This document shows, piece after piece, positions 1 through 6,783 of a stretch of DNA of 64,000 nucleotides. Under the pieces are notes generated by a model. The model was given only the letters and a program-made list of their open reading frames with translations. It was not told the origin of the DNA and did no database searches. The translations under genes and the position numbers were made by a program. How positions within the stretch are numbered: position 1 is the first letter of the stretch; each line of letters opens with the position of its first letter. The stretch is from CADDZP01 sp035948135 (GTDB lineage Bacteria; Actinomycetota; Acidimicrobiia; Acidimicrobiales; AC-14): positions 19,501-83,500 of the forward strand of contig DASZJL010000194.1 in assembly GCA_035948135.1 (NCBI GenBank). The letters are read 5' to 3'.

Positions 1-54
1 CCAGGATCTCCTCAGTAGCCGGCTCCCGCCCGAGGGCGGCGCTTGACGTTTCGA

Positions 55-177
55 CTAGGAGCCTTGGCGGCGGGCGACGAGCCTGAAGAGCGCCTGGGCG
101 ATGACGAGGATGGTGCCGACGATGGCCGCGAAGATCACGGCGATCACCGCGCCTCCGACTCTGACCGGCTCGCGCAC
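55..177 (-). CDS. Possible 40-residue single-pass membrane protein
   Basis: Short frame with one strongly hydrophobic stretch (about residues 9-32, rich in V, I and A) followed by an Arg-rich end, ARRQGS. This is the usual shape of a small membrane peptide with a cytoplasmic tail. The GTG at 177 is preferred because GGAG lies 5 bases upstream. It is divergent from the receiver gene at 197, with only 19 bases between the starts. The frame stays open further upstream across the receiver gene, but that part reads as shadow sequence. No family is recognised, and the call rests on hydrophobicity and the ribosome binding site only. Confidence 0.35.
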   Translation of the reverse strand: MREPVRVGGAVIAVIFAAIVGTILVIAQALFRLVARRQGS

Positions 178-196
178 CACCGCTCCATACTCGCCT

Positions 197-595
197 ATGG
201 GACAAACTGGCGTCGTGTCCGAAGGCGCCGCAAAGCCCAGACTCCTGATCATCGACGACGGACCCGACATGGTGCGTCTGCTCGAGGCCATCGCCTCGGC
301 CACGTGGGAGGTCGACTCGGCCGCCAACCTCGGCGAGGCGGTCGAGGCCGCGACGGCCCACCCCGTCGACGTTGCGGTCGTCGACTTCATGCTGCCCGGC
401 GGCGGGGGGTTCTCGGTCGCCCGCAGGATCAAGGAGCTGCGGCCCTCGTGCACCGTTGTCATGTTCTCTGCCGCGCCGGTGGGGCACCAGGCCGCCGACA
501 GCCCTGACGTCGACGAGTTCGTGATGAAGGGTGACGTGCGCGTCATCCGCCGGACGCTCGACGACCTCGCCCGCGGGCTGCAACAAGGCCCCTGA
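197..595 (+). CDS. Stand-alone response regulator receiver domain protein
   Basis: A 132-residue protein that is a single CheY-like receiver domain. Visible motifs are the acidic pair in LLIIDDGPDM, the phospho-acceptor Asp in VVDFMLPGG, the switch Ser in VMFSAAP and the conserved Lys in FVMKGD. There is no output domain, so it must act by protein contact. The start could be ATG 197 or GTG 215; the domain begins after both. It lies 69 bases before an anti-sigma-type ATPase gene in the same direction, suggesting a phosphorylation-controlled partner module, although no histidine kinase is nearby. Confidence 0.8.
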   Translation: MGQTGVVSEGAAKPRLLIIDDGPDMVRLLEAIASATWEVDSAANLGEAVEAATAHPVDVAVVDFMLPGGGGFSVARRIKELRPSCTVVMFSAAPVGHQAADSPDVDEFVMKGDVRVIRRTLDDLARGLQQGP

Positions 596-664
596 CCAGC
601 CGAGTCGTCCCGGTTCTCTCGGGTCGGTGGTTGTCGAACCGGGCCCGCGGGTACGAGTCGAACA

Positions 665-1111
665 GTGCAGATCATCCTCGCTCTTTCGCTTCCGCGCGAC
701 GAGCAGACGATTCCCGTCAGCCGTCACATCGCCGTCAACGCCATGGCCGAGATCGGTGTTGTCGAGGACTGCATGCACGACATCGCCGTCGCCCTCACTG
801 AGGCGTGCACGAATGTCTTGAAGCACTCAGGGCCGGGCGACGAGTTCGAGGTCAGCCTCGAGGTCGACGACGACCAGTGCTACATCAGGGTCGTCGACAC
901 CGGCCACGGCTTCGACTCCGCCGCCGTCGGCTTCTCCCACGCCGACACCTCCGCCGAGCAGGGCCGGGGCATCGAGCTCATGCGCGCCCTCGTGGACTCG
1001 GTGAAGTTCGTCTCCAAACCCGAGGCTGGCACGGTTGTTCACCTTGAGAAGACGCTTGAGTTCGAGGACGACTCGTTCGTGAGTCGCAGTAAGACGGCGC
1101 CGGGTCGCTAG
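665..1111 (+). CDS. Anti-sigma-factor-type ATP-binding protein (HATPase_c, RsbW-like)
   Basis: A 148-residue GHKL ATPase of the RsbW/SpoIIAB serine kinase type. The N box is EACTNVLKHS, the G1 box DTGHGFD and the G2 box GRGIELM, with no transmembrane or dimerisation domain. Family members bind sigma factors or phosphorylate STAS-domain antagonists in partner switching. The likely partner here is the upstream receiver protein; a lone STAS protein also occurs far away at 57886. Start is GTG 665. The stop overlaps the stop of the convergent gene in a shared CTAG. Confidence 0.82.
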   Translation: MQIILALSLPRDEQTIPVSRHIAVNAMAEIGVVEDCMHDIAVALTEACTNVLKHSGPGDEFEVSLEVDDDQCYIRVVDTGHGFDSAAVGFSHADTSAEQGRGIELMRALVDSVKFVSKPEAGTVVHLEKTLEFEDDSFVSRSKTAPGR

Positions 1112-1626
1112 GCGCGTCGCCGGAGCTTGCGGCCGAACGCGCCGAGCGCGAGGAGGCCGACGCCGGGGAGCAACAGGTTGGGGCCGCCGGTGCGTGCCGT
1201 GGTGCCGCCGGTTGCCACTTGACCTGCCCCCGGGGTGGCCAACCCGCTCGAGGGCGCCGTCGTGGCCGTCGTCCCCGAGGGTGCGGTCGTTGCGGGCGTC
1301 GTTGCCGGCGTGGTGGTGGCGGGAGCCGCAGTGGTCGGTGTCGCCGTGGTTGGCGCCTGCAGGGCGGTCGTGGGCGTCGCCGACGTGGCCGGCGTCGAGC
1401 CGCCGCCGCCGATCGGCGGCTGGGTCAGCGGCACGGTCGTGGCGGGGGTCGACGGCGGGCGCGACGTGCTCGAGCTGCCTCCGACCGTGGGCGTTTGGGT
1501 CGTCGGCGGGGCTGCCGTCGTCGTGTTGGTGGTGGACTCGCCGTTGCGGACCACCGCCGTGGCCACGGCCGCGCCGAGGACACCCAAGATCAGTACAGCT
1601 AGCGCGATGCCGACATCGCGTCTCAG
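1108..1626 (-). CDS. Thr/Pro/Ala-rich surface protein with sortase-like tail
   Basis: Extracellular low-complexity protein of about 172 residues. It has an N-terminal hydrophobic signal or anchor (about residues 5-26), a long Thr/Pro/Ala/Ser stretch typical of wall-spanning stalks, then TARTGG, a hydrophobic run and the charged end RKLRRRA. That tail resembles a degenerate LPXTG wall-sorting signal. The first standard start (TTG 1587) cuts the signal in half. The frame is open to a CTG at 1626 with GGAGG 7 bases upstream, so CTG 1626 is used. No catalytic domain is seen, and a role as wall linker or adhesin is inference. Confidence 0.6.
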   Translation of the reverse strand: MRRDVGIALAVLILGVLGAAVATAVVRNGESTTNTTTAAPPTTQTPTVGGSSSTSRPPSTPATTVPLTQPPIGGGGSTPATSATPTTALQAPTTATPTTAAPATTTPATTPATTAPSGTTATTAPSSGLATPGAGQVATGGTTARTGGPNLLLPGVGLLALGAFGRKLRRRA

Positions 1627-1725
1627 GTGATTGCCTCCGGATGCTCGCGGGGGGCTATTTCCGCCCGAACGACTATGCCGCGTGGGTCAGCCCCGGACGT
1701 GGACCCTACGATGGCTTTTCTACCC

Positions 1726-1796
1726 GCGGGTGTAGCTCAGTGGTAGAGCCTCAGCCTTCCAAGCTGATTACGCCGGTTCAATTCCGGTCACCCGCT
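1726..1796 (+). tRNA. tRNA-Gly(TCC)
   Basis: Full cloverleaf: acceptor stem GCGGGTG pairs with CACCCGC, the D arm is GCTC/GAGC, the anticodon stem TCAGC/GCTGA closes a seven-base loop with TCC at 1758-1760, and the T arm contains TTCAATT. CCA is not encoded. A TACGAT box at 1707-1712 is a plausible -10 element. Confidence 0.95.
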
Positions 1797-1802
1797 CTCC
1801 AA

Positions 1803-1829
1803 GAGCGTCTGACCAGGTCAGACGCGCTC
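1803..1829. terminator. Bidirectional stem-loop between convergent tRNAs
   Basis: Inverted repeat with GCGTCTGA-type arms around the loop CCAGG. It lies between the 3' ends of tRNA-Gly (+) and tRNA-Pro (-) and could terminate both. No T tract follows on either side. Confidence 0.6.
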
Positions 1830-1833
1830 CCGG

Positions 1834-1905
1834 TCGGGGAGGGGGGATTTGAACCCCCGACCGCCTGCCCCCAAAGCAGGTGCGCTACCACTGCGCCACT
1901 CCCCG
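1834..1905 (-). tRNA. tRNA-Pro(TGG)
   Basis: Read on the minus strand, the acceptor CGGGGAG pairs with CTCCCCG, the D arm is GCGC/GCGC, the anticodon stem CCTGC/GCAGG closes the loop TTTGGGG with anticodon TGG, and the T arm is GGGGG-TTCAAAT-CCCCC. CCA is not encoded. A TACGCT box (minus strand, 1915-1920) nine bases upstream is a likely -10. Its 5' half and promoter region are part of a duplicated array upstream. Confidence 0.93.
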
Positions 1906-1962
1906 GTTCGGAAAAGCGTACAGGCGGTCGACGTGGGGGCAGTCGGCATACCGCCTGCCCCC
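1882..1962 (-). repeat. 81-bp direct repeat, copy A (tRNA-Pro 5' part plus its promoter)
   Basis: Identical over 81 bases to 2071-2151. It contains the first 24 bases of the true tRNA-Pro, the upstream TACGCT box and most of a GC-rich inverted repeat. The two copies are 189 bases apart. Confidence 0.9.
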
Positions 1963-1964
1963 AC
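1933..1964. repeat. GC-rich hairpin of the tRNA-Pro array
   Basis: Arms GTGGGGGCAG and CTGCCCCCAC are perfectly complementary (10 bp) around a 12-base loop. On the minus strand it lies directly after the half-tRNA at 1975-1999, where it could act as a terminator. A shortened version recurs at 2122-2151. Confidence 0.75.
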
Positions 1965-1974
1965 AGCGCAGTTG

Positions 1975-1999
1975 GCGCTACCACTGCGCCACTCCCCGG
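1975..1999 (-). pseudogene. tRNA-Pro 5'-half copy (middle)
   Basis: 25 bases identical to the acceptor and D-arm part of tRNA-Pro. The anticodon region is altered, and the T arm and 3' acceptor strand are replaced by the hairpin at 1933-1964, so no cloverleaf can close. A TACCCT box (minus strand, 2013-2018) lies upstream, so the copy may still be transcribed. Confidence 0.75.
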
Positions 2000-2020
2000 A
2001 TCTGTCGTATCCAGGGTACT

Positions 2021-2069
2021 AACCAAGCTTTGGGTGCAGGCGCCTTCGCCTGCCCCCGCAATGCTGGTT
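2021..2069. repeat. Long imperfect hairpin of the tRNA-Pro array
   Basis: The left arm (2021-2042, from AACCAAGC to GCAGGCG) and right arm (2047-2069, from CGCCTGC to TGGTT) pair over about 20 bases with a few mismatches around a CCTT loop. On the minus strand it follows the half-tRNA at 2071-2095. Confidence 0.65.
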
Positions 2070-2070
2070 G

Positions 2071-2151
2071 GCGCTACCACTGCGCCACTCCCCGGTTCGG
2101 AAAAGCGTACAGGCGGTCGACGTGGGGGCAGTCGGCATACCGCCTGCCCCC
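2071..2151 (-). repeat. 81-bp direct repeat, copy B (second tRNA-Pro 5'-half unit)
   Basis: Identical to 1882-1962. Bases 2071-2095 match the tRNA-Pro acceptor/D-arm half. The duplicated flank carries the same TACGCT box (minus strand, 2104-2109) and hairpin sequence. No T arm or 3' acceptor follows, so it is not a working tRNA. Confidence 0.9.
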
Positions 2152-2188
2152 CAGCCCCCGTTCTGAGCCGAGCCTCCAGGGAGCCTCA

Positions 2189-2209
2189 CTACTACGTCAG
2201 ACGTAGTAG
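2189..2209. promoter_or_regulatory. Palindromic operator of the PadR gene
   Basis: Perfect inverted repeat CTACTACGT-CAG-ACGTAGTAG ending 10 bases before the padR start. Its position fits autorepression by the PadR protein encoded next to it. Confidence 0.7.
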
Positions 2210-2219
2210 GGTGGGACGC

Positions 2220-2552
2220 ATGGCTCAGAAGCGGCCGACATTGCGGCGCCAGAACGACCCGCCGGTTCTCATCCTGACGAGCTTGGCCGACGGTCCCAAG
2301 CATGGACACGCCCTGATCAAGGACGTGGCTGCCTTCGCGGGCGTCACGCTCGGTCCAGGCGCGTTGTACGGCGCCATTGCCCGACTCGAAGAAGAAGGGC
2401 TGATCGAGCCCCTTGCCCCCGTCGACCGGCGCCGCCCATATCGAATCACCGCCGCGGGCTCTGCGGCGTTGGCCGAGGTCGCGCGCGAGCTGCACACGGT
2501 CTCGACCGTGGCGGCCGCCCGCCTCGGCCTGTCGCTCGGTGCCGCCGGATGA
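2220..2552 (+). CDS. PadR-family transcriptional regulator
   Basis: A 110-residue winged-helix repressor of the short PadR class. Typical sequence is ILTSLADGPKHGHALIKD near the N terminus, then GALYGAIARLEEEGLIEP (recognition helix and wing) and RRRPYRITAAG. The ATG at 2220 follows the palindromic operator at 2189-2209. The stop overlaps the next start (ATGA), so it is coupled to a membrane protein gene, the usual arrangement for PadR repressors and their targets. The ligand is unknown. Confidence 0.88.
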   Translation: MAQKRPTLRRQNDPPVLILTSLADGPKHGHALIKDVAAFAGVTLGPGALYGAIARLEEEGLIEPLAPVDRRRPYRITAAGSAALAEVARELHTVSTVAAARLGLSLGAAG

Positions 2553-3469
2553 CGGGGCGGCAAGGCGACCGAGCGAGACTTCTGCGCTGGTATCCGCCCG
2601 CGTGGCGTGAGCGATATGGCGAGGAGATGCTCGCCCTCATCGAGGACGAGATCGGTGCCGGGGAAGCCGGGCTGCGGCTGCGGCTCTCACTGGTCGGCCA
2701 CGGCCTGGCCGAGCGGGCGCGTGGCGCGGGAGTCGTCGGACCGAGCGCGTCGCGAGACGCAGACCTCCGCCGGGGCGCTCTTCTCGTGCTCGCCGCCTGG
2801 TGCTCCTTCATGGTGGCGGGCGCCGGGTACGCCAAGGCGGCCGAGCACTTCGACGCCGCCGTGCCGGTTGGCCTCCACCCCCTCCCGCAAGTCGCCTACG
2901 ACGTCGTTGCGGCCTTCGGTGCGCTCGGAGGCGTCCTTGTCCTCGTCGGCGCCGTGGTCGCGGGCCCCGGCTTCCTGCGGATGCTCCGCGCCGGCGCATG
3001 GCCGAGACTCCGAAGGCATGTGCTCCGGGCCAGTGTCGTGAGTGGTTTCGCGGCGGTGCTCGTCGTCCCGTTGGCGCTGTGGGCGCACCACCTTTCGGAC
3101 CATCAGCGCAACGGCGGGAGCGTCCTCTATGGCGCCGCGTTCTTGGCCTGGGCGGCCCTCGGCGTCGCGTCGCTCGTGTTGTGGACCGCGGTCGCGGTGG
3201 CCGTCGGGCGGCGCGTGGAGCTCAGTGCCCGTGCGCTTCGCGCCGAGGCCGGACTGGCTGTTGGTCTCGCCGCGGCGATGGTTGTCGTGACTGTTGCGAG
3301 CGTGGTGTGGTGGGCCGGGATGGCCGTCTACGCGCCGTCGTTCCTCACCGGCCAACAAGGTGGCACCGCGTCGGCGGTCTTCGACCTGCCGCTGATCGTC
3401 GCCGTGGGTCTCATGGTCTGCGGCCTCGCCCTTTCGAGTGTGGGCGTTCGGCGCATCGTCCGCGCCTGA
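2549..3469 (+). CDS. PadR-linked integral membrane protein
   Basis: A 306-residue protein starting with a cytoplasmic segment that holds the motif LRWYPPAWRERYGEEMLALIEDE, seen in actinobacterial proteins encoded beside PadR regulators (longest run quoted elsewhere is shortened; key residues are WYP, WR and RYGEE). About six hydrophobic segments follow. It overlaps padR by 4 bases and is probably repressed by it. No transporter or enzyme motif is visible, and its function is unknown. The stop is 12 bases from a convergent gene. Confidence 0.7.
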   Translation: MTGRQGDRARLLRWYPPAWRERYGEEMLALIEDEIGAGEAGLRLRLSLVGHGLAERARGAGVVGPSASRDADLRRGALLVLAAWCSFMVAGAGYAKAAEHFDAAVPVGLHPLPQVAYDVVAAFGALGGVLVLVGAVVAGPGFLRMLRAGAWPRLRRHVLRASVVSGFAAVLVVPLALWAHHLSDHQRNGGSVLYGAAFLAWAALGVASLVLWTAVAVAVGRRVELSARALRAEAGLAVGLAAAMVVVTVASVVWWAGMAVYAPSFLTGQQGGTASAVFDLPLIVAVGLMVCGLALSSVGVRRIVRA

Positions 3470-3481
3470 GGTCGCACGGCT

Positions 3482-4081
3482 TCACCACACCCCGGGTACC
3501 AAGCGCGCCGTGCGCCGGCTGTACTCGACGTAGGGCTCACCCAGCTCGGCCCGCAGAACGCGCTCTTCGACGCCGATCGTCCGGACGACGACACCGAACG
3601 CCGTGAGCGTGAAAGCGGCGATGGAAGCGACGTTGGCGGTGGCGACGCCAAACCCGATGAGGGCGAGCGCCGATCCCGCGTAGCCCGGGTGCCGGAGGAC
3701 GGCGTAAGGCCCGCTCGACACGACGTGGTGCCCCTCCTGGATGACGACGGCGCCGACGAAGAATCGCCCGAGCGTGCGTTTGGCCCACCAGCGGAGGCCG
3801 ATGCCCGCCCACGCCGCGACGAGCCCGATGACGAGCAGGGGCGTCGTCCACGGCAGCTGAAAGGCGGCAACGGTCGCCAGCGCGACGGAGATCCCCTCGC
3901 CCGCCATCAGCAACAGCAACCCCGACGGGCGATGTACCGGTCCTCGGACGACGTGGCCACCACCGGCGACCGCGCGCCCGCGCATCGCACGCGTCACGAG
4001 GCGGGCGTCGAGGAGCACGAAGGCGAGGTAGGTCGCCCAGAACAGGGCGGCCGGGACCGGGTCGGTGAAGACTGCGGACAC
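3482..4081 (-). CDS. Isoprenylcysteine carboxyl methyltransferase-like membrane protein
   Basis: A 199-residue polytopic protein of the ICMT/NnrU-like methyltransferase superfamily. The SAM-binding C-terminal signature is visible: SGPYAVLRHPGYAGS, then EERVLRAELGEPYVEYSRR and the closing LVPGVW. Four or five membrane segments precede or surround it. Start is GTG 4081 because AGGAG lies 5 bases upstream; a longer frame from 4123 would overlap the TetR gene. It lies 8 bases after tetR in the same operon, so it is a likely target of that repressor. Substrate unknown. Confidence 0.75.
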   Translation of the reverse strand: MSAVFTDPVPAALFWATYLAFVLLDARLVTRAMRGRAVAGGGHVVRGPVHRPSGLLLLMAGEGISVALATVAAFQLPWTTPLLVIGLVAAWAGIGLRWWAKRTLGRFFVGAVVIQEGHHVVSSGPYAVLRHPGYAGSALALIGFGVATANVASIAAFTLTAFGVVVRTIGVEERVLRAELGEPYVEYSRRTARLVPGVW

Positions 4082-4089
4082 CCGGGCTC

Positions 4090-4674
4090 CTATCCCGCCA
4101 ACCGCAGGGCGAGGTCGACCCACGCGGCCACGAAACGGTCCTGGCCGACGTCGTTGGGCAGGCGGCCGAACAGCTTGGTCTGCTGCCAGTAGTTGCCGAT
4201 GGCGCCGAACAACACGTCCGCAACCGCTTCGGTGTCGTGTTCGGCGAGCACGCCCGCTTCCACCTTCGAGGCCAGCCAGTCGGCCAGATACCGGTAGGCC
4301 CGGGTGGAGAGGTCGCTTGAACCGCCGAACAGCTCGGGAAACGTGTCGCCCTCCTTCGCCCGCAGGCGGATCCAGTCCTCGGTCGCGTCAAACAGGAGGA
4401 GGGAACCGCGTACGAGCACGGTGAGCTCAGACTTCAGATCGTCGAGTGGTAGCGCGGCGTGCATGGCGTAGGCGCTGTCGGCCACCGTCACGCAATGGTC
4501 GACGACGGCGGCCAGCACCGCCTCCTTCGAGGTGAAGTGGGCGTACAGGCCCCCCGCCCCAGGCTTGAGCCCCGCCGCCTTCTCCAGCTCGGCGACCGAG
4601 GTCCCGGCGAAGCCGTTGGTGCCGAAGAGCTTCGTCGCCTCCTCGACAATCCGTTGACGCGTGTCCGCCGCCAC
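4090..4674 (-). CDS. TetR/AcrR-family transcriptional regulator
   Basis: A 194-residue repressor. The N-terminal helix-turn-helix is plain: RQRIVEEATKLFGTNGFAGT, then VAELEKAAG and LYAHFTSKEAVL. The remainder is the helical ligand and dimer domain. Start is GTG 4674. A TACACT box lies 7 bases upstream, which suggests a leaderless mRNA, and a perfect palindrome covers that box. It is followed by the ICMT-like gene, which it probably controls. The inducer is unknown. Confidence 0.88.
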   Translation of the reverse strand: MAADTRQRIVEEATKLFGTNGFAGTSVAELEKAAGLKPGAGGLYAHFTSKEAVLAAVVDHCVTVADSAYAMHAALPLDDLKSELTVLVRGSLLLFDATEDWIRLRAKEGDTFPELFGGSSDLSTRAYRYLADWLASKVEAGVLAEHDTEAVADVLFGAIGNYWQQTKLFGRLPNDVGQDRFVAAWVDLALRLAG

Positions 4675-4681
4675 GGCCCTA

Positions 4682-4691
4682 AGTGTACACT
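4682..4691. promoter_or_regulatory. Palindrome over the tetR -10 box
   Basis: AGTGTACACT is a perfect 10-base palindrome that contains the minus-strand -10 candidate TACACT, placed 7 bases before the GTG start. It is a likely TetR operator. Confidence 0.55.
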
Positions 4692-4707
4692 GGCAAAGAG
4701 TCAGTGG

Positions 4708-5295
4708 CTACTGATTTTCGACCGACGGCCAGTCACCGCTGTCGTGGCATTCGGCCATCGAGCGGCCGTCGGCCACCTTCCACACCTCCCAGCCGTTCAC
4801 CTCGACACCGCCGTTGACGTAGACCGACGCCGGGTTCAGGAACTGAAACTTGCGCCCGTCGTCGAGGACCAGCCAGGGCGGCTCGACCACGCCGTACCTG
4901 CCCTGGTACTCGACGAGCGTCCCGTGCGGCACGTCGCCAAGGGTGCGACCCCGGAACGTGCGCGCTTCCACCCTGCCCCCGCGCGGCGTCGAACGCGGTG
5001 GCGCGGACGCGACCCTGCGAGCGGTCGCTCGGGGAGGAGCTGGCGGTCGGGGCTCGGGCGGCGGTGCGGCTGGGGTTGCCGCTCGCTCCGCGGCTGCTCG
5101 AATGTCGGCGGCGACGCCGACCGGGATGTCCGACCGATCGCACACCCGTTGAACGACATCTCGGCGCTCGCCGGGCTCGAGCTCGCGAAGAAGGCGCGTG
5201 ACCCGAGCACTCGCCCACCGAGGAAGGCCGGGATCGCGGCGGGCGATCGCATCGCCGACCACCTTCCCCAGTTGCTGCTCCACCGAGTCGGTCAT
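4708..5295 (-). CDS. Uncharacterised protein with a RAMA-like C-terminal domain
   Basis: A 195-residue soluble protein. Residues 1-70 are charged and helical, 75-110 form a Pro/Ala/Arg linker, and the end (about 110-185) is a compact beta-rich segment with TLGDVPHGTLVEYQGRYGVV, LDDGRKF, NPASVYVNGG and VNGWEVWKV. The NGW..WKV ending recalls the RAMA (restriction enzyme adenine methylation associated) fold, but this is judged by eye. Start is ATG 5295. No restriction gene lies nearby. It sits between the MerR-PAS gene and tetR on the same strand. Confidence 0.45.
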   Translation of the reverse strand: MTDSVEQQLGKVVGDAIARRDPGLPRWASARVTRLLRELEPGERRDVVQRVCDRSDIPVGVAADIRAAAERAATPAAPPPEPRPPAPPRATARRVASAPPRSTPRGGRVEARTFRGRTLGDVPHGTLVEYQGRYGVVEPPWLVLDDGRKFQFLNPASVYVNGGVEVNGWEVWKVADGRSMAECHDSGDWPSVENQ

Positions 5296-5331
5296 GACTC
5301 TTATCCCAGCACGTGACCGGTCTGGCCGCGT

Positions 5332-6783
5332 CTACTTTCTGGCGGCTGCCACCACGTTGGCGATCGCCTGCATGAAGTCGGTCGCCGACCTGTCGAACGA
5401 GCGGACGCCGGTGCATTCGGCGGTGACCGCGCCCCGGGATCCGCCAGAACCGAAAACGGGCGCCGCTACAGCCGAGCGTGTTCCCCCGGTAAATGACGTG
5501 GTGTCGAAGCGCCGCTCGCTTGTGACGTCTTCGACGACGACGACGCTGCGGGCGAGCATGGTGTACCCGGCGAGGGATCTGCTGCCCGACGGGACCGTGA
5601 CGGGGCCGCCCTCGGGGGAGGTGGCCCGCACCACCAACTTGCCGTCGCCGCCGACCTCGGTGACCGTGGCCCGGTCGGCGCCGAGGAGCCGCCGGGTGGC
5701 TTCGACGATCTCATGGAGAAGTGTGTCGTCGCTCGAGGAGCTGTCGGTGCCCTTGGCCACGGCGCGTGCACCCAGGACCGCGACGGCCGACGCCCGCAGG
5801 TCCCTCGTGTGCAGCTCCTCATCGATGTGCCGTTGCTCGCTCAGATCGTGCAAGAGGTTGATGCGCCCCACCGGCTCGCCGTCCGTGCCGAACAGCGGTG
5901 TCGAGATGAGCTGGCAGGTCGACGTCGACCCGTCCCTGCGGACCACTGGGACCTCGCCGCTGAAACGTTCTCCAGCCGAAACTCGCGCCCTGATCTCCTC
6001 GAGGTGCTCGTGGCTCTCGCGGGAGGCGGTCGGAAAGGAGTCGATGTGCCGGCCGACGAACTCTTCGACCGGCCAGCCCGTGAGTGCCACCGCGGCGTTG
6101 TTCACGTAGGTGATCACGCCGTTGTTGTCGGACGCCGTCACTGCTTCACCAACGGCATCGAGGAGCGCAGAACGAAATCGGTGCTCGGCCTCGGCCGCTT
6201 TGCGCTTGGTGACGTCGCTGACGATGGCGACGCTTCCCTCGTATCGACCGGCGCGGTCGAAGACGGGCCGCACGTGGGATTCCGCGTCGAACGTCGTGCC
6301 GTCGGCTCGACGGAGCCTTCCGTCGAACACGAAGGCAATCCCATGCCGGAGACCGGCCAAGTGTTCCCTGGCCGACGACAGGTCTTCTTCGGGAATGAAC
6401 GACAGCAGGTTCGTGGCCAGCAACTCCTCCACGGTGGAGCGGAGCATCTCGGCCATCCGTCGGTTGGCGTAGATCGTGCGAGCGTCCTTACCGACGAGGA
6501 CGCCGAGTGTCAGGTTCTGCAGGATCTGCTGGAGCACGCGGCTCTCGGGCTCGTTGGGCGGTCCGCCGTCCCCCGCGCTCACGACTCGCGCCGCCGCGGA
6601 CGCGAGTGTGAGGCCCTCGTCGATGAGTCGCCGGACGGTGAGGACCCGGGCGACATCCTCCTCGGAATACTGGCGTTGGCCGCCCGGTGTCCGCGTCGGT
6701 GTCAGGAGGCCGAACCGGCGCTCCCAGGCCCGCAGCGTGCCGGCCTCGACGCCGGTACGGCGGGCCAGCTCGCCGATGCGCAT
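5332..6783 (-). CDS. MerR-type regulator fused to two PAS domains and a GAF domain
   Basis: A 483-residue one-component sensor. Residues 1-70 are a MerR winged helix (MRIGELARRTGVEAGTLRAW, then PGGQRQYSEEDV). PAS 1 is about 88-205 (YANRRMAEM, VSDVTKRK), PAS 2 about 212-330 (VITYVNNAAVALTGW, LHDLSEQR) and GAF about 345-483 (LLGADRATVTEV, SAVAAPVF). ATG 6783 is chosen because it begins the MerR domain and has GAGG 8 bases upstream; a TTG at 6825 is also open. Redox or small-molecule sensing is likely from the PAS/GAF content, but no cofactor ligand is certain. It is divergent from the gene at 7003. Confidence 0.85.
   Translation of the reverse strand: MRIGELARRTGVEAGTLRAWERRFGLLTPTRTPGGQRQYSEEDVARVLTVRRLIDEGLTLASAAARVVSAGDGGPPNEPESRVLQQILQNLTLGVLVGKDARTIYANRRMAEMLRSTVEELLATNLLSFIPEEDLSSAREHLAGLRHGIAFVFDGRLRRADGTTFDAESHVRPVFDRAGRYEGSVAIVSDVTKRKAAEAEHRFRSALLDAVGEAVTASDNNGVITYVNNAAVALTGWPVEEFVGRHIDSFPTASRESHEHLEEIRARVSAGERFSGEVPVVRRDGSTSTCQLISTPLFGTDGEPVGRINLLHDLSEQRHIDEELHTRDLRASAVAVLGARAVAKGTDSSSSDDTLLHEIVEATRRLLGADRATVTEVGGDGKLVVRATSPEGGPVTVPSGSRSLAGYTMLARSVVVVEDVTSERRFDTTSFTGGTRSAVAAPVFGSGGSRGAVTAECTGVRSFDRSATDFMQAIANVVAAARK

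Noticed and set aside
1882..2151. CRISPR-like repeats
   Set aside because: Only two perfect copies, 81 bases long and containing tRNA sequence; no regular spacers and no cas genes.
1834..2152. Attachment site of an integrated element
   Set aside because: The repeated segment is the 5' half of the tRNA, the distance is only 189 bases, and no integrase or foreign cargo lies nearby.
1194..2219. Long plus-strand frame running through both tRNA genes into padR
   Set aside because: The upstream part crosses tRNA genes and repeats. The real padR start at 2220 follows its operator.
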